Source of the DNA: Clostridiales bacterium
GTDB lineage: Bacteria; Bacillota; Clostridia; Lachnospirales; Lachnospiraceae
Assembly: GCA_015655075.1 (NCBI GenBank)
Contig: JAATFT010000004.1
Location: forward strand, 1 to 40,414
DNA: 40,414 nt
Reading direction: 5' to 3'
In this document: piece after piece, positions 1-7,889 of the stretch
Layout of the letters: each line of letters starts with the position of its first letter
How positions within the stretch are numbered: the stretch's first letter is position 1
The notes under the pieces: model-generated
Told to the model about the DNA's origin: nothing
What the model saw: only the letters and a program-made list of their open reading frames with translations
Databases searched by the model: none
Program-made: the position numbers and the translations under genes

Positions 1-1
1 A

Positions 2-442
2 CTCCGTGGAATATTCATCAAATATTTTACTTCTTGCTATTGTTATGCTTCCATTTTTTTCAGCATCATCAAGGCTTTTGTATTCTGCCCTTTCTAAAGG
101 ACTATCTTCTGCGGTATTCCCCTCTGTCGTTTGGGTATCTGTTGTTTTTATATTGTTCTGATTAGAAGATGATTTAATCCAATAACCAGTATCTGTCAAA
201 ACAATTTCATTTTCTAAAGCGTCACTAGAATGCGTGCCACCAATTATTTCATGTGAATTAATGATATCAGAGCTATCTATTTTTACACTATTTAATTCAA
301 TAACTTGTTCAGTCTCTTTATTCTCTGCTGTATATGCTTGCGTAATTGATGGATAAAAAACTACAATACTGCCCAGAAGTATAACAATTATCATGAAAGC
401 CAAACATAACAATGCCTTTTTATATTTTATTTTTCTAGTCAT
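2..442 (-). CDS. Partial secreted protein of unknown function (N-terminal 147 residues)
   Basis: The frame is open from an ATG at 442 to the window edge, so the C-terminus is missing. A GGAG site lies a few bases before the ATG. The N-terminus is a clear export signal: basic MTRKIKYKKA, a hydrophobic stretch of about 20 residues, then a possible cleavage site near TQAYTA. The mature part is rich in Asn, Ser, Thr and acidic residues, with no motif I recognise. It follows another exported protein (650-1249) on the same strand behind a likely terminator, and both lie downstream of a LytTR-type two-component system that might control them. The function is unknown. The reading frame is well supported by ribosome binding site, signal peptide and codon use. 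Confidence 0.75.
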   Translation of the reverse strand, partial: MTRKIKYKKALLCLAFMIIVILLGSIVVFYPSITQAYTAENKETEQVIELNSVKIDSSDIINSHEIIGGTHSSDALENEIVLTDTGYWIKSSSNQNNIKTTDTQTTEGNTAEDSPLERAEYKSLDDAEKNGSITIARSKIFDEYSTE

Positions 443-499
443 AACTGCTCCTTAAATTTTTTCATTTTTAACGTTTCAAATTTTTAAACATTAAATTCA

Positions 500-560
500 T
501 TGTAAGTAAAACAGATACCATATTCAGTATGTTAAAATACTACACGTGATATCTGTTTTA
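500..560 (-). terminator. Likely intrinsic terminator after the 650-1249 gene
   Basis: A ten-base inverted repeat, AAAACAGATA at 508-517 and TATCTGTTTT at 550-559, encloses a second short repeat (AGTAT/ATACT) around a six-base loop. On the minus strand the stem ends in a short T run. It lies between the stop of the 199-residue exported protein and the start of the next gene, so it probably ends the upstream transcript. Confidence 0.55.
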
Positions 561-649
561 ATAATAATTCTATACATAAATTAAAGCAGAAAACACATTT
601 TGTTAAATAAGATTTTTAATAACTAAATTGATATAAAATAATTCTATAA

Positions 650-1249
650 TTATTTAGTAGTCGTTGTACTAGTTTTAGTAACCCCTGAATTAGTACAAGA
701 TATATATTGTTTAACAGTATATTTAGTAGAGTTCTTTGTTATTACTGAATTTACAACATATTTAGTTGGTCCAGTTACATGCGCACTTGAATAAGTATTA
801 TCATTTATTTTAATTGATGCGGATGAACTTAACAAATCATAATAAAAATTTCCCTCAGAGCACCAAACATAAGTACCATCCCAGTAAAATCTTGCGACTA
901 AGGATGTAGTAAAAACAGTTGTCCCGGAAATATCAACATACTCATAATCATAGGTGGTTTCCCTTGTGTATATTGTACTTGCTACAGACTGTAATTTACT
1001 TTTCGAATTAGGTGTTATTGTCTCTATTTCACCAAGTGTAACTGTAGCATATAGTGTACCGTCCGTTTCTTGTTGCGTAAAATGGTAGACACCTGCATCA
1101 TATAAAGAAATATCTCCCATATCAGTCACTTCTATCGTAGAGCTACTTAACTTATCAGCTATCGCTGCCTGAGCTGTGATTGGTATATTGCCAAGCATAC
1201 AAACACATATTAACATACTTAAAATAATACTGTTTTTCTTAACTTTCAT
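650..1249 (-). CDS. Exported protein of unknown function, 199 residues
   Basis: The start is well placed: AGGAGGAG lies about seven bases before the ATG. Residues 1-28 form a signal peptide with Lys-rich start, hydrophobic core and ITAQA as likely cleavage end. No lipobox and no sortase motif are visible, so it should be released or loosely wall-associated. The mature domain alternates Thr, Ser, Tyr and Val as in beta-sheet proteins and ends in a Thr/Ser-rich tail (TKTSTTTTK). I do not recognise the family. It lies downstream of, and co-directional with, the GHKL kinase / LytTR regulator pair, and its neighbour at 442 is also exported, which suggests a small secreted-product locus under that system. 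That regulatory link is inference. Confidence 0.7.
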   Translation of the reverse strand: MKVKKNSIILSMLICVCMLGNIPITAQAAIADKLSSSTIEVTDMGDISLYDAGVYHFTQQETDGTLYATVTLGEIETITPNSKSKLQSVASTIYTRETTYDYEYVDISGTTVFTTSLVARFYWDGTYVWCSEGNFYYDLLSSSASIKINDNTYSSAHVTGPTKYVVNSVITKNSTKYTVKQYISCTNSGVTKTSTTTTK

Positions 1250-1306
1250 TTAGTTACTCCTCCTTTAAGCAAAAGTCTACAAGTTCAATAAACAAAAAAC
1301 GTTAGT

Positions 1307-1432
1307 TTATATAAGTATTTTACAACGAAACACCTCCTCAAAATAGTTTTTTGTCATTATTAGTTTGTACAAATAAACTAATAAGAATGATGATTCATTT
1401 GCTTTAGAAAGTTGAATCATAATTTTTTCCAT
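1307..1432 (-). CDS. Small ORF, 41 codons, downstream of AgrC-like kinase
   Basis: This short frame starts at an ATG preceded by AGAGGTGA at good spacing and runs to TAA. The product begins MEKIMIQLSKANESSF, has a hydrophobic middle (FLLVYLYKLIM) and one Cys (FRCKILI). A TATAAT-like -10 box lies about 20 bases upstream (1452-1457) with a poor -35, as is usual for activator-dependent promoters. The position, between an AgrC/AgrA-like pair and an exported protein, makes a signalling or bacteriocin-like peptide conceivable. It lacks the Cys-core plus acidic tail of a typical AgrD, and no AgrB is present. Inside its 3' part is an AGGAGGTG that leads to no usable start. It could also be a chance ORF. 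Confidence 0.35.
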   Translation of the reverse strand: MEKIMIQLSKANESSFLLVYLYKLIMTKNYFEEVFRCKILI

Positions 1433-1539
1433 TAAACTCACCTCTTAGTTTATTATATTATTAAGTTTACCACAAAAAGAAGCCATTTATAGGAAGTTGT
1501 CAAAATTAATATATGTTTTTGTAAAAACTAAAGATATTT

Positions 1540-2832
1540 TTATGCTATAGATATCGGATTATATAGAAGCACGTCGACATTGAAAGTATTATCTGAGTTT
1601 ACAATATTCATTATTCCATTATATTTTTCAATGGCTTTCTTAACACTCCCCAGACCCAGACCGTGATTTTCGGCATCACTTTGTGTGGTTTTCAATTCTT
1701 GATTATTGTATTGCAGCCTGCCTTGGAAAGGATTTGAAAAGGTTATATAGAGTACGTTTCTGTCTAACTCAATGAAGGCTGTAATCTTTCTGTTCCTATT
1801 TAATTTTAAGACAGCCTCTATTGCATTATCAAACAGGTTCCCGATGATTACTACCAGATCAAAGGACTGTATATTCAGTTTAAACGGTATAATCAAGTTT
1901 ATATTAACCTCGATATCCCAGTTCTTTGCTTCGCTTATTTTATAATTCAGGAGGCTGTCTATTTCTGGATGTCCTGAGCTGGCGTATTCCTCTTTATTGT
2001 TAATGAGTTGACATATATTTTGTATATACTGTAATGCCATCGTTTTTTTATCAGTTTCAATTAACGTCTGCAAAGCCAATATATGATTCTTCATATCATG
2101 CCTTGCTATTTTCAAACTGCTTTCCGATTGATGGATGATATCCAACTGCTTCATGTAAGCGTTGTTTTGAAGCATCAAAAGATTCTTTTCCATTTTTTCC
2201 TGATACGATTGCAGCAAAATATCATATAAATAAAACACAAAAATATTAAGCATAAACAAAATAGCGATGCTTATAAAAATTTGTATCATACGTATGGAAT
2301 CACTTTCTGTCATTAAGACATATGTGGAAAACAAAGTCCCTAAAGGGATAACAAAAATAGCAATCCAGTGTGAGAGCGGAATATAATAATCCTTTCTGAC
2401 CTTTTTAAAATTGGATATCAGCATGACTACGATGAAAGAAAGGATTTTGCTGATAATTTGAGAAAGGATTAATTGAAGGTCAATACCGTTTGTAAAGGCA
2501 TTCAAATCTAAAATGCTCATTAAGGCTATTGTAAATGCTTCGACGGAAATCAATATTGCATAGATATAAGCAACTGCAGCGAGCCGCATTTTCCAGCCTG
2601 AATAGTAATTTAGCGTCAGAAGGAAAAACAAGATTAGGTTGCAGACCAGATTCAAAATGGGAATATCGAATGTTATATATATAAATCCTATGACAAAAAA
2701 ATAAGCTATGTATGATGGTATTTCACATCTTATATCTTTTCTGTGGCGGTCAAAAAAAACGTTTATAAATTTGTATATAGTATAGGTTCCGAAAATATTG
2801 GATAGTAAATAGATTATATCATAGCTGTTCAT
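1540..2832 (-). CDS. AgrC-like GHKL sensor histidine kinase
   Basis: The product of about 430 residues has six or seven membrane segments over residues 1-205, then a cytoplasmic kinase. The phospho-acceptor region reads RHDMKNH (His about 245), the N box NLFDNAIEAV (about 338) and the G box HGLGLGS (about 395), the GHKL arrangement of AgrC/ComD peptide sensors. I chose the ATG at 2832 rather than 2868, because AGGAGG lies just before it and because it overlaps the stop of the upstream regulator (TAATG), indicating translational coupling. It presumably autophosphorylates and passes phosphate to the LytTR regulator encoded just upstream. The ligand is unknown; no agrB or agrD lies beside it, so the signal peptide must come from elsewhere or not be of Agr type. 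Confidence 0.9.
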   Translation of the reverse strand: MNSYDIIYLLSNIFGTYTIYKFINVFFDRHRKDIRCEIPSYIAYFFVIGFIYITFDIPILNLVCNLILFFLLTLNYYSGWKMRLAAVAYIYAILISVEAFTIALMSILDLNAFTNGIDLQLILSQIISKILSFIVVMLISNFKKVRKDYYIPLSHWIAIFVIPLGTLFSTYVLMTESDSIRMIQIFISIAILFMLNIFVFYLYDILLQSYQEKMEKNLLMLQNNAYMKQLDIIHQSESSLKIARHDMKNHILALQTLIETDKKTMALQYIQNICQLINNKEEYASSGHPEIDSLLNYKISEAKNWDIEVNINLIIPFKLNIQSFDLVVIIGNLFDNAIEAVLKLNRNRKITAFIELDRNVLYITFSNPFQGRLQYNNQELKTTQSDAENHGLGLGSVKKAIEKYNGIMNIVNSDNTFNVDVLLYNPISIA

Positions 2833-3554
2833 TATGATTTTTCCTCCTTCCGCCGTTGTAGGAGCCAATTGCAGGTTGATTTTCTATTCTGCTGACTGAT
2901 AATTAATACTTCTTTATTTGTCAATTTTACGCTTTCATATTGATATTCAGTCACATGAAAATAATTAACCAGATATGATTTATGGATTTGAAAAAAATCC
3001 TTGCTATTAAGTTGCTGTTCGATGTCTGAAATCTTTCCATAAAATTCGTGAATCTCGTTTTGTGTAATCAATCTGACTTTTCTCCCATTGCTTTCAAAGT
3101 ATAAGATATTTTTAATTGGTACCCGTAAAAGATTGCGGCCATTTTTAAATTCAAAGAACTGATTTCCTTTTTCAATTAACTCAATTGCCTTTTTTACTGC
3201 TTTTTTAATTTTTTCTGCCTGAAGTGGTTTAATAAAAAAATTCAATGGCCTTATCTCAAAAAGCTCCATGGCGTAGCTTTCTTTACCAGAAATATAAATA
3301 ATCTGAGTCGTTTCATTTTTCATTTCTTCCCGGATTTTTTTACCAATTTCTATACCGTTTACTGTTTTAAATTCTATATCTAGAAATATCAGATCAATGC
3401 AGCCTCCGCTTGTGATAAACCCATACAGATCTTCGCCTGAATAAAATACTTCGATTTCTATCTTTGTGGGCAAAGTATTTCGAAATGACAGCAAAATTTC
3501 TTCGACTTCAGCGCAGGCTACACTGTCGTCATCACATATAGCGATATGCAGCAT
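2832..3554 (-). CDS. LytTR-family response regulator (AgrA-like)
   Basis: The 240-residue protein has an N-terminal receiver domain with the acidic pair CDDD (residues 7-10), phospho-acceptor Asp59 in IFLDIE and a conserved Lys in YISGKE. A LytTR DNA-binding domain follows from about residue 135 (ILYFESNGRKVRLI ... FFQIHKSYLVN). GGGGGGTG precedes the ATG. It is first in a two-gene operon with the kinase, their ends overlapping by one base. LytTR regulators bind pairs of direct repeats; a tandem GAAAACGTAAATT repeat lies upstream of the operon promoter and is a candidate site. The regulator probably controls its own operon and perhaps the exported proteins downstream. Confidence 0.92.
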   Translation of the reverse strand: MLHIAICDDDSVACAEVEEILLSFRNTLPTKIEIEVFYSGEDLYGFITSGGCIDLIFLDIEFKTVNGIEIGKKIREEMKNETTQIIYISGKESYAMELFEIRPLNFFIKPLQAEKIKKAVKKAIELIEKGNQFFEFKNGRNLLRVPIKNILYFESNGRKVRLITQNEIHEFYGKISDIEQQLNSKDFFQIHKSYLVNYFHVTEYQYESVKLTNKEVLIISQQNRKSTCNWLLQRRKEEKS

Positions 3555-3679
3555 ATTAAATCACCCCCCATGTTATTTTTCAAAATACAGAAAGCCAAAA
3601 TAAGTGCGAACAGATTTCACATCAGCTAAATCCCCGCTGGTTATGTTTTTTATTTTAAAACATGATATAAGTTAACATA

Positions 3680-3708
3680 ATTTTACACTTTTTATTTTAT
3701 TTTTGCAA
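3680..3708 (-). promoter_or_regulatory. Promoter of the LytTR/GHKL operon
   Basis: On the minus strand TTGCAA (3708-3703) and TAAAAT (3685-3680) are 17 bases apart, a plausible sigma-A promoter about 125 bases before the regulator ATG. A tandem direct repeat starts about 15 bases upstream of the -35 box, where activators often bind. Confidence 0.55.
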
Positions 3709-3722
3709 TGTTTTTCGATACC

Positions 3723-3748
3723 GAAAACGTAAATTGAAAACGTAAATT
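3723..3748. repeat. Tandem 13-bp direct repeat, candidate LytTR site
   Basis: GAAAACGTAAATT occurs twice, back to back and without mismatch. On the minus strand each copy contains TACGTT, resembling the core of LytTR sites. The 13-base period is shorter than the usual spacing of about 21 bases between LytTR half-sites, so the assignment is tentative. Position just upstream of the operon's -35 box favours a regulatory role. Confidence 0.5.
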
Positions 3749-4009
3749 CCCTACAATTTAGAAACCAAATTCAACCTTAGATGAAGATAATGTACGGTTC
3801 CATTGTGATGATATTTCTTCATTCTATTTATAACCGTATTTTATTTTTGAAAGGACGATTGTCTTATGGCAGAGAATCTTTCGTGTTGATGTTTCTCCAT
3901 CTAAATATCAGAGGCTAGACACCTCTGATCTGGTCCGCTTTGCTTGTGTTTTCCCTTTCGAGCGTCTTTGGAAACGTGCACCTTAAGCAAACAAATTTAT
4001 TTTAATCTT
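3749..4009. other. Intergenic stretch with one perfect hairpin
   Basis: Together with the promoter region this is a gap of about 450 bases without a supported gene. It holds a perfect eight-base stem (ATCAGAGG at 3907-3914, CCTCTGAT at 3922-3929) with a seven-base loop. No T run follows on either strand, so it does not read as a terminator. I found no coding frame I could support; it may be debris from the deletion that damaged the neighbouring genes. Confidence 0.4.
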
Positions 4010-5042
4010 CTATTGTTGTTTCCACTCTTTAACCCATGCATCAAACTTTGTAAGATGCTTTTGACCACGAATGGAATACAACAGACTATTTCTCTCTAAT
4101 TCTATAATGTCATTTTCTGTTAAGTTTAAAGCATCTGCTGTCTTTAACATATTTTCTATCAAATCTCCTACATAAGGCGGATCATCAGAGTTGATGGAAC
4201 ATGGGATTCCTTGCTCCATTAAGAATTTTAATGGGTGTTTATCAATGCTTGGATAAACTAAAATACAATTACTTAAAGGGCAAGCTGTTAATAATATCTT
4301 CTTCTCGGCAAGATGCTTTAATAACTTTTGATCCTGCGTGGATCGAACACCATGGTCAACACGGGTACATCCCATAATATCTACCGCATCCCATACATTT
4401 TGGATTCCCTCATCTCCCGCCATAGGATCCTCACCTGCATGCGCACTTAGATATAATCCCATTTCTTTTGCTAATTCATACGCCTTTTTATGTTTGATGC
4501 AAGGGTGTCCATGCTCTTCACAATCCATTCCAATTGCCGGTATAATATCTTTATACTGTGCTATGTCTTTTACAAACTGATATGATTCTTCTGATGATAA
4601 CGAGCGGTCTATTCCCGCTATAAATACGATATCGACTCCAAACCGTTTTATTGCTTCCTTTCGTCCGGCTTCATAACCTTTCACTACAACATCTAACGGA
4701 ATACCTCTTACTTGATTGAGGGGGGTAGTCCAATAATAATTCTGAATATATGATATTTTGCTGTGCAGCCTGTTCGCCAAGTGCTAATACTACTTCATAA
4801 TAATCTTCTTCATAAATACAGACTGAATTTATCAATCTGTCACATTTCATAAAGCTGTCCAGATTTACTACATTTTCTTTTATATATCTTCTCATTCCTT
4901 CTTCTGTTGAGAAGGGAAGGGTCATACCATTTCTTTTTGCTAATAAAAGAGCTGTTTTTGCCGGTATGGAACCTTCTATATGTATATGGTTTTCTCCTTT
5001 TGGAATTTTATAAATGAGCTGTTCCAATCTTTTGGTAAGCAT
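4010..5042 (-). pseudogene. add: Adenosine deaminase, frameshifted
   Basis: Two overlapping frames together make a full adenosine deaminase of about 340 residues, which converts adenosine to inosine in purine salvage. The first frame holds the start (AAGGGA then ATG at 5042, MLTKRLEQL), the metal-binding HIHIEGS and the helix up to LLLDYP. The second holds SAHAGEDP, VDHGVRS, TACPLSN and NSDDPP, so every catalytic motif exists. The shift lies at a run of six G (4720-4725; C on the coding strand). Removing one C gives a continuous LDYPLNQVRGIPLD. This is either a real one-base insertion or a homopolymer error. The upstream flank is a fragment of a nucleoside-type ABC transporter ATPase in the same frame, pointing to an earlier deletion in a nucleoside uptake and salvage cluster. 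Confidence 0.85.
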
Positions 5043-5051
5043 CTTTTCCCT

Positions 5052-5255
5052 TGCAATTAAAAGTTTGGGATTACGGTTTAACTCACGTCCAACCACTACT
5101 TTTTGCTGATTCCCTCCGGATAGACTTCCTGCAAACTCATCAATACTAAGTGTTTTTATATTATATTCCTGACATATTCGTTTACTGTCCTGCCTGATTT
5201 TTCTCCATTTAATAAATCCATGTTCAGAATTAATGGGATCTTTGTAAGACAACAC
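5052..5255 (-). pseudogene. Fragment of nucleoside/sugar ABC transporter ATPase
   Basis: About 68 residues match the second nucleotide-binding domain of RbsA/YufO-type double ATPases: GFIKWRKIR, IKTLSID, then the signature LSGGNQQKVVVGREL and NPKLLIA. The sequence stops exactly where the Walker B region (normally like APTRGLD) should follow and runs in frame into the leader of the adenosine deaminase gene. Upstream the frame ends within about 20 codons. The rest of the ATPase and its permeases are absent. I read this as the scar of an internal deletion in a nucleoside transporter plus deaminase locus; no function is expected. Confidence 0.75.
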
Positions 5256-5458
5256 GCAATAGGCCAGTTTGTTAATCTCAATATTTGGAAGCCCTTATTT
5301 TACAAGGCTTTTCACCCCCACTTATTTTCTACCCTTGACACCAAGACCACCGTCTCACATGTGTGGAGTATAAGTCGCAGATAACATCATAATGTAAAAT
5401 CATTGAAGAAAACATTTTTCAGATATCGTTAAGCAATCACCTCAACCGGGTAAAAAAA

Positions 5459-6172
5459 TCAATATAGATTATATCCAGTATCTATAAATTCATGTACAAA
5501 ATTATAAAAAGAGGATGCTATGATTTTTTGACCTGAAGTATTTGGATGCGTTCCGTCCTCGCAAAGCAATGCTTTGATATTTCCAGATTTCAAAAACGCT
5601 CCTCTTAAATCAATTAACGGAACTTGTGTTTCCAATGCAATTTTTTCAATTGCCCTTGAGTAACTTTCCTGATGACTGTAAATGTTATTAATATTACCAA
5701 GCCACATAAGTATATTCTTTTTATTTAAATCTCTGCAAAACCATTCAAAAAACCTTTGTGGCTCTAATGGTGGCAATGTAGTCAATATAGGCAAAATATT
5801 TTTTTTCTTTAATGTATCAATGATACCACGATATGTTTCCGAAAAAAGCTCTATTGGCGTATTAGGTGAATGATTGCCCTCCGGATTTTCCGCGATTGCT
5901 TTCCAATTATAATCGCAGTCATTTCCACCATAATCCATGACAATTACATCGCATCCGATATTTTTTTCCAATCTTTTTTTAAGCAAACCACTACCTTTTT
6001 TTACAGTACATCCAAAACTTGAATAATTTTGTATTTGAATGGGATAATTTTTGCTTAAGATTTCTACATCAATATTATTATTAATATAATATTTTTTATT
6101 TACCGGATTAATCTGAATACCTTTTAGTATCGAATCCCCAAATAATCCTATATTTACCATTTTCTCCAGCAT
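5459..6172 (-). CDS. SGNH/GDSL-family hydrolase
   Basis: The protein of about 237 residues has the SGNH blocks: GLFGDSIL (nucleophile Ser about 14), DYGGNDCDY (oxyanion Gly/Asn) and DGTHPN near the C-terminus (Asp and His of the triad). Members are esterases, lipases or carbohydrate deacetylases; the substrate here cannot be told. There is no signal peptide, so it should act in the cytoplasm. I chose the ATG at 6172: AGAAGGAA precedes it, whereas the ATG at 6205 has no ribosome binding site and would lie only about ten bases from the predicted transcript start. It appears to be a single-gene unit with its own strong promoter. Confidence 0.85.
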   Translation of the reverse strand: MLEKMVNIGLFGDSILKGIQINPVNKKYYINNNIDVEILSKNYPIQIQNYSSFGCTVKKGSGLLKKRLEKNIGCDVIVMDYGGNDCDYNWKAIAENPEGNHSPNTPIELFSETYRGIIDTLKKKNILPILTTLPPLEPQRFFEWFCRDLNKKNILMWLGNINNIYSHQESYSRAIEKIALETQVPLIDLRGAFLKSGNIKALLCEDGTHPNTSGQKIIASSFYNFVHEFIDTGYNLY

Positions 6173-6220
6173 TTTCTTTTCCTTCTTTCGAATACCATTT
6201 GACATAGTTATTATTACTAT

Positions 6221-6249
6221 ATGATACGTTATCTAAAATCATTTGTCAA
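6221..6249 (-). promoter_or_regulatory. Promoter of the SGNH hydrolase gene
   Basis: On the minus strand TTGACA (6249-6244) and TATCAT (6226-6221) are 17 bases apart, a near-consensus sigma-A promoter. The predicted start of transcription, about 6214, decides between the two candidate start codons in favour of 6172. Confidence 0.75.
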
Positions 6250-6417
6250 CTAGCTTGTTAAATATCTATATTATTATTAATTATTATTAAATTTCAATTT
6301 TATAATAATTAAAATTAGCTGGCAAAAAGGTCATTCGAAAGAACAAAGGGTAATTAAATATTATGAAGTTATTTGGATGATGATTTAAAGGGTTTTCTTT
6401 TCCAGCAATTACCCGTC

Positions 6418-6957
6418 TCAGTTTGTAAGAAGCTTGGTTCCTTTTTCACAAATTTCATAGATCTCATCGTATTTTTGTTCAATCATCGGCATGAGCTTAG
6501 CTGTTCTTCTTCGTACCATTGCTTTGTAAATAAAGAGTGGAAGCAACCAGCCAATAAAACCCGGAATTGCCAGCAGGATGCATAAAATAATCAATGGAGG
6601 TTCGCTGGTAACGGCAAGGGTAGAACCGGCCATAAACGCTATGCCAATGAGAGCAATGAATAAGGCCCACATAGTTGCAGTTGAGGTTTTGGACTTTTCC
6701 ATTGCATTAATTTCATCCATACAGGCTTCAAAATGGCGCTGCAGACGGGTCAACTCCATTTTATTCAGGATTTTGCGATCCCTCTTAAACTTGATTGTCA
6801 CCTTTCCCATGACCATGGACGGCTGGATATTCTCGTCCGGAATCCATCCAAAATTCATGTAGCCGTCGAGATACAGTGACGCTTTCTCACGGTCTGCAGT
6901 CACTTCTTTGTACTCATAACCTACAAAATTGCTGCCGCTTTTTGTAATTTCGCTCAT
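6418..6957 (-). CDS. Conserved membrane protein, two transmembrane helices
   Basis: The 179-residue product starts at an ATG with AAGGAG at good spacing. Residues 1-85 are soluble and charged (FVGYEYKEVTADREKA, VTIKFKRDRKI), followed by two hydrophobic helices at about 95-115 and 122-145 and a basic C-terminal tail (KAMVRRRTAKLMPMIEQKYDEIYEICEKG). Both ends are therefore probably cytoplasmic. Similar small proteins are, as far as I know, common and uncharacterised in Clostridia. No partner gene suggests a role: the neighbours are a hydrolase with its own promoter and a broken kinase. Confidence 0.7.
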   Translation of the reverse strand: MSEITKSGSNFVGYEYKEVTADREKASLYLDGYMNFGWIPDENIQPSMVMGKVTIKFKRDRKILNKMELTRLQRHFEACMDEINAMEKSKTSTATMWALFIALIGIAFMAGSTLAVTSEPPLIILCILLAIPGFIGWLLPLFIYKAMVRRRTAKLMPMIEQKYDEIYEICEKGTKLLTN

Positions 6958-7065
6958 ATAATCAACTCCTTGTGCTGAGCTTCAGATTGTAATAATCTTT
7001 TCCTTTTGTGGCTTAAGATTATAATATGAATGTTTCCGAATTGCTTGAAAAGTGTTTGAAAAGCA

Positions 7066-7561
7066 TTAATCCTTATGATTTGCTTTATGTTCGACGGGAA
7101 TACGAACGGTAAATGTAGTCCCCTCTCCCAATACGCTTGAGGCGGTGATGGTTCCGCCTATCAGCTGCAAAATCCGCAGCACAAGGGCAAGTCCCAACCC
7201 ACTGCCTTCTGTAGAATGGGAAGTATCCCTCCTGATAAAATTTATCAAAGATATGCTTTATTGTTTCTTCGCTCATTCCGCAGCCCGTATCGGATACCGA
7301 AACGATTATCTCATTTTGTGTGGAGTTTTGCTGTAAAGTAAACTGGATTTGCCCCTGCATATTCAACACTTTTCTTAAACAAAAAATAGATCGGGTTGAA
7401 ACAATAGCCTCATCTTTTGATGTCAGCAATGCTTCGGCAATTATATACATACCTCCGGCAGCACTATTAATCGGAAGAATACACTTTTTATCAATCTCTT
7501 CACCTTTTGTCCCGTATAAATACCTTTGAATTGCTTCTGCAGAGGGCGTGACAATGGTACC
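7066..7561 (-). pseudogene. C-terminal remnant of a sensor histidine kinase, frameshifted
   Basis: Two overlapping frames encode the end of a HATPase_c domain: [20 protein letters not shown] in the first, [13 protein letters not shown] and the closing strand [11 protein letters not shown] in the second. The break is near 7226-7234, where removal of one base restores a continuous [21 protein letters not shown] sequence. The dimerisation/His domain and membrane part are gone. The first frame is open back to 7561 through a segment I do not recognise ([29 protein letters not shown]), which is not normal kinase sequence and may come from another gene joined by deletion. There is no start codon with a good ribosome binding site. 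It is very probably inactive. Confidence 0.75.
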
Positions 7562-7754
7562 TTATTGACCTTATTTCAAGTATCTTTGACTTTGATTGAA
7601 AAAATTATTGCCACAAAAAGTTAGATATAAAATAATTCAATTGTCAGTAAAGTTAAGGAAAAAATGCTGATAGATAAACTGTTGTAGATTGTGGATAATG
7701 TATAAGAATTTAACCCAAAAGCAAAAAATGCTAACGAAAATGTGAGAAAAGTTA

Positions 7755-7786
7755 TTGACAAGAAAGGCTCTCCATGATAGTATAAT
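7755..7786 (+). promoter_or_regulatory. Promoter of the beta-glucoside PTS operon
   Basis: TTGACA at 7755-7760 is followed by TAGTAT at 7778 (17-base spacing) overlapping TATAAT at 7781 (20-base spacing). Either -10 box puts the transcript start at about 7790, so that the RNA begins almost directly with the antiterminator target. Confidence 0.7.
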
Positions 7787-7793
7787 AGTAATT

Positions 7794-7868
7794 GGATGGC
7801 GAATGCTTTCGTAGCATGCTAAACCTATTGACTGAGATAGTTTTATGAATCAGTTGATAGGTTTTTTT
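7794..7868 (+). promoter_or_regulatory. RAT antiterminator and overlapping terminator of the licT operon
   Basis: The RAT element runs from GGATGGC at 7794 to TAAACC at 7825, with the inner pairing ATGC/GCAT. Its last bases begin a terminator: AAACCTATTGACTGA (7821-7835) pairs, with two G-U wobbles, with 7850-7864 and a T run follows. The two structures exclude each other, the BglG/LicT mechanism: dephosphorylated PRD2 and phosphorylated PRD1 let the protein bind RAT and read-through follows when a beta-glucoside is being transported. Confidence 0.9.
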
Positions 7869-7889
7869 GTTTGAAAGGAGGTGTAATAG

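Noticed and set aside
1307..1432. Calling the 41-codon ORF an AgrD autoinducer precursor
   Set aside because: It lacks the Cys core followed by an acidic, Pro-containing tail, and there is no agrB.
3907..3929. Perfect hairpin as a terminator
   Set aside because: No T run on either side and no gene ending next to it.
4338..4580. Plus-strand 80-codon frame
   Set aside because: Antisense to conserved adenosine deaminase motifs; no ribosome binding site.
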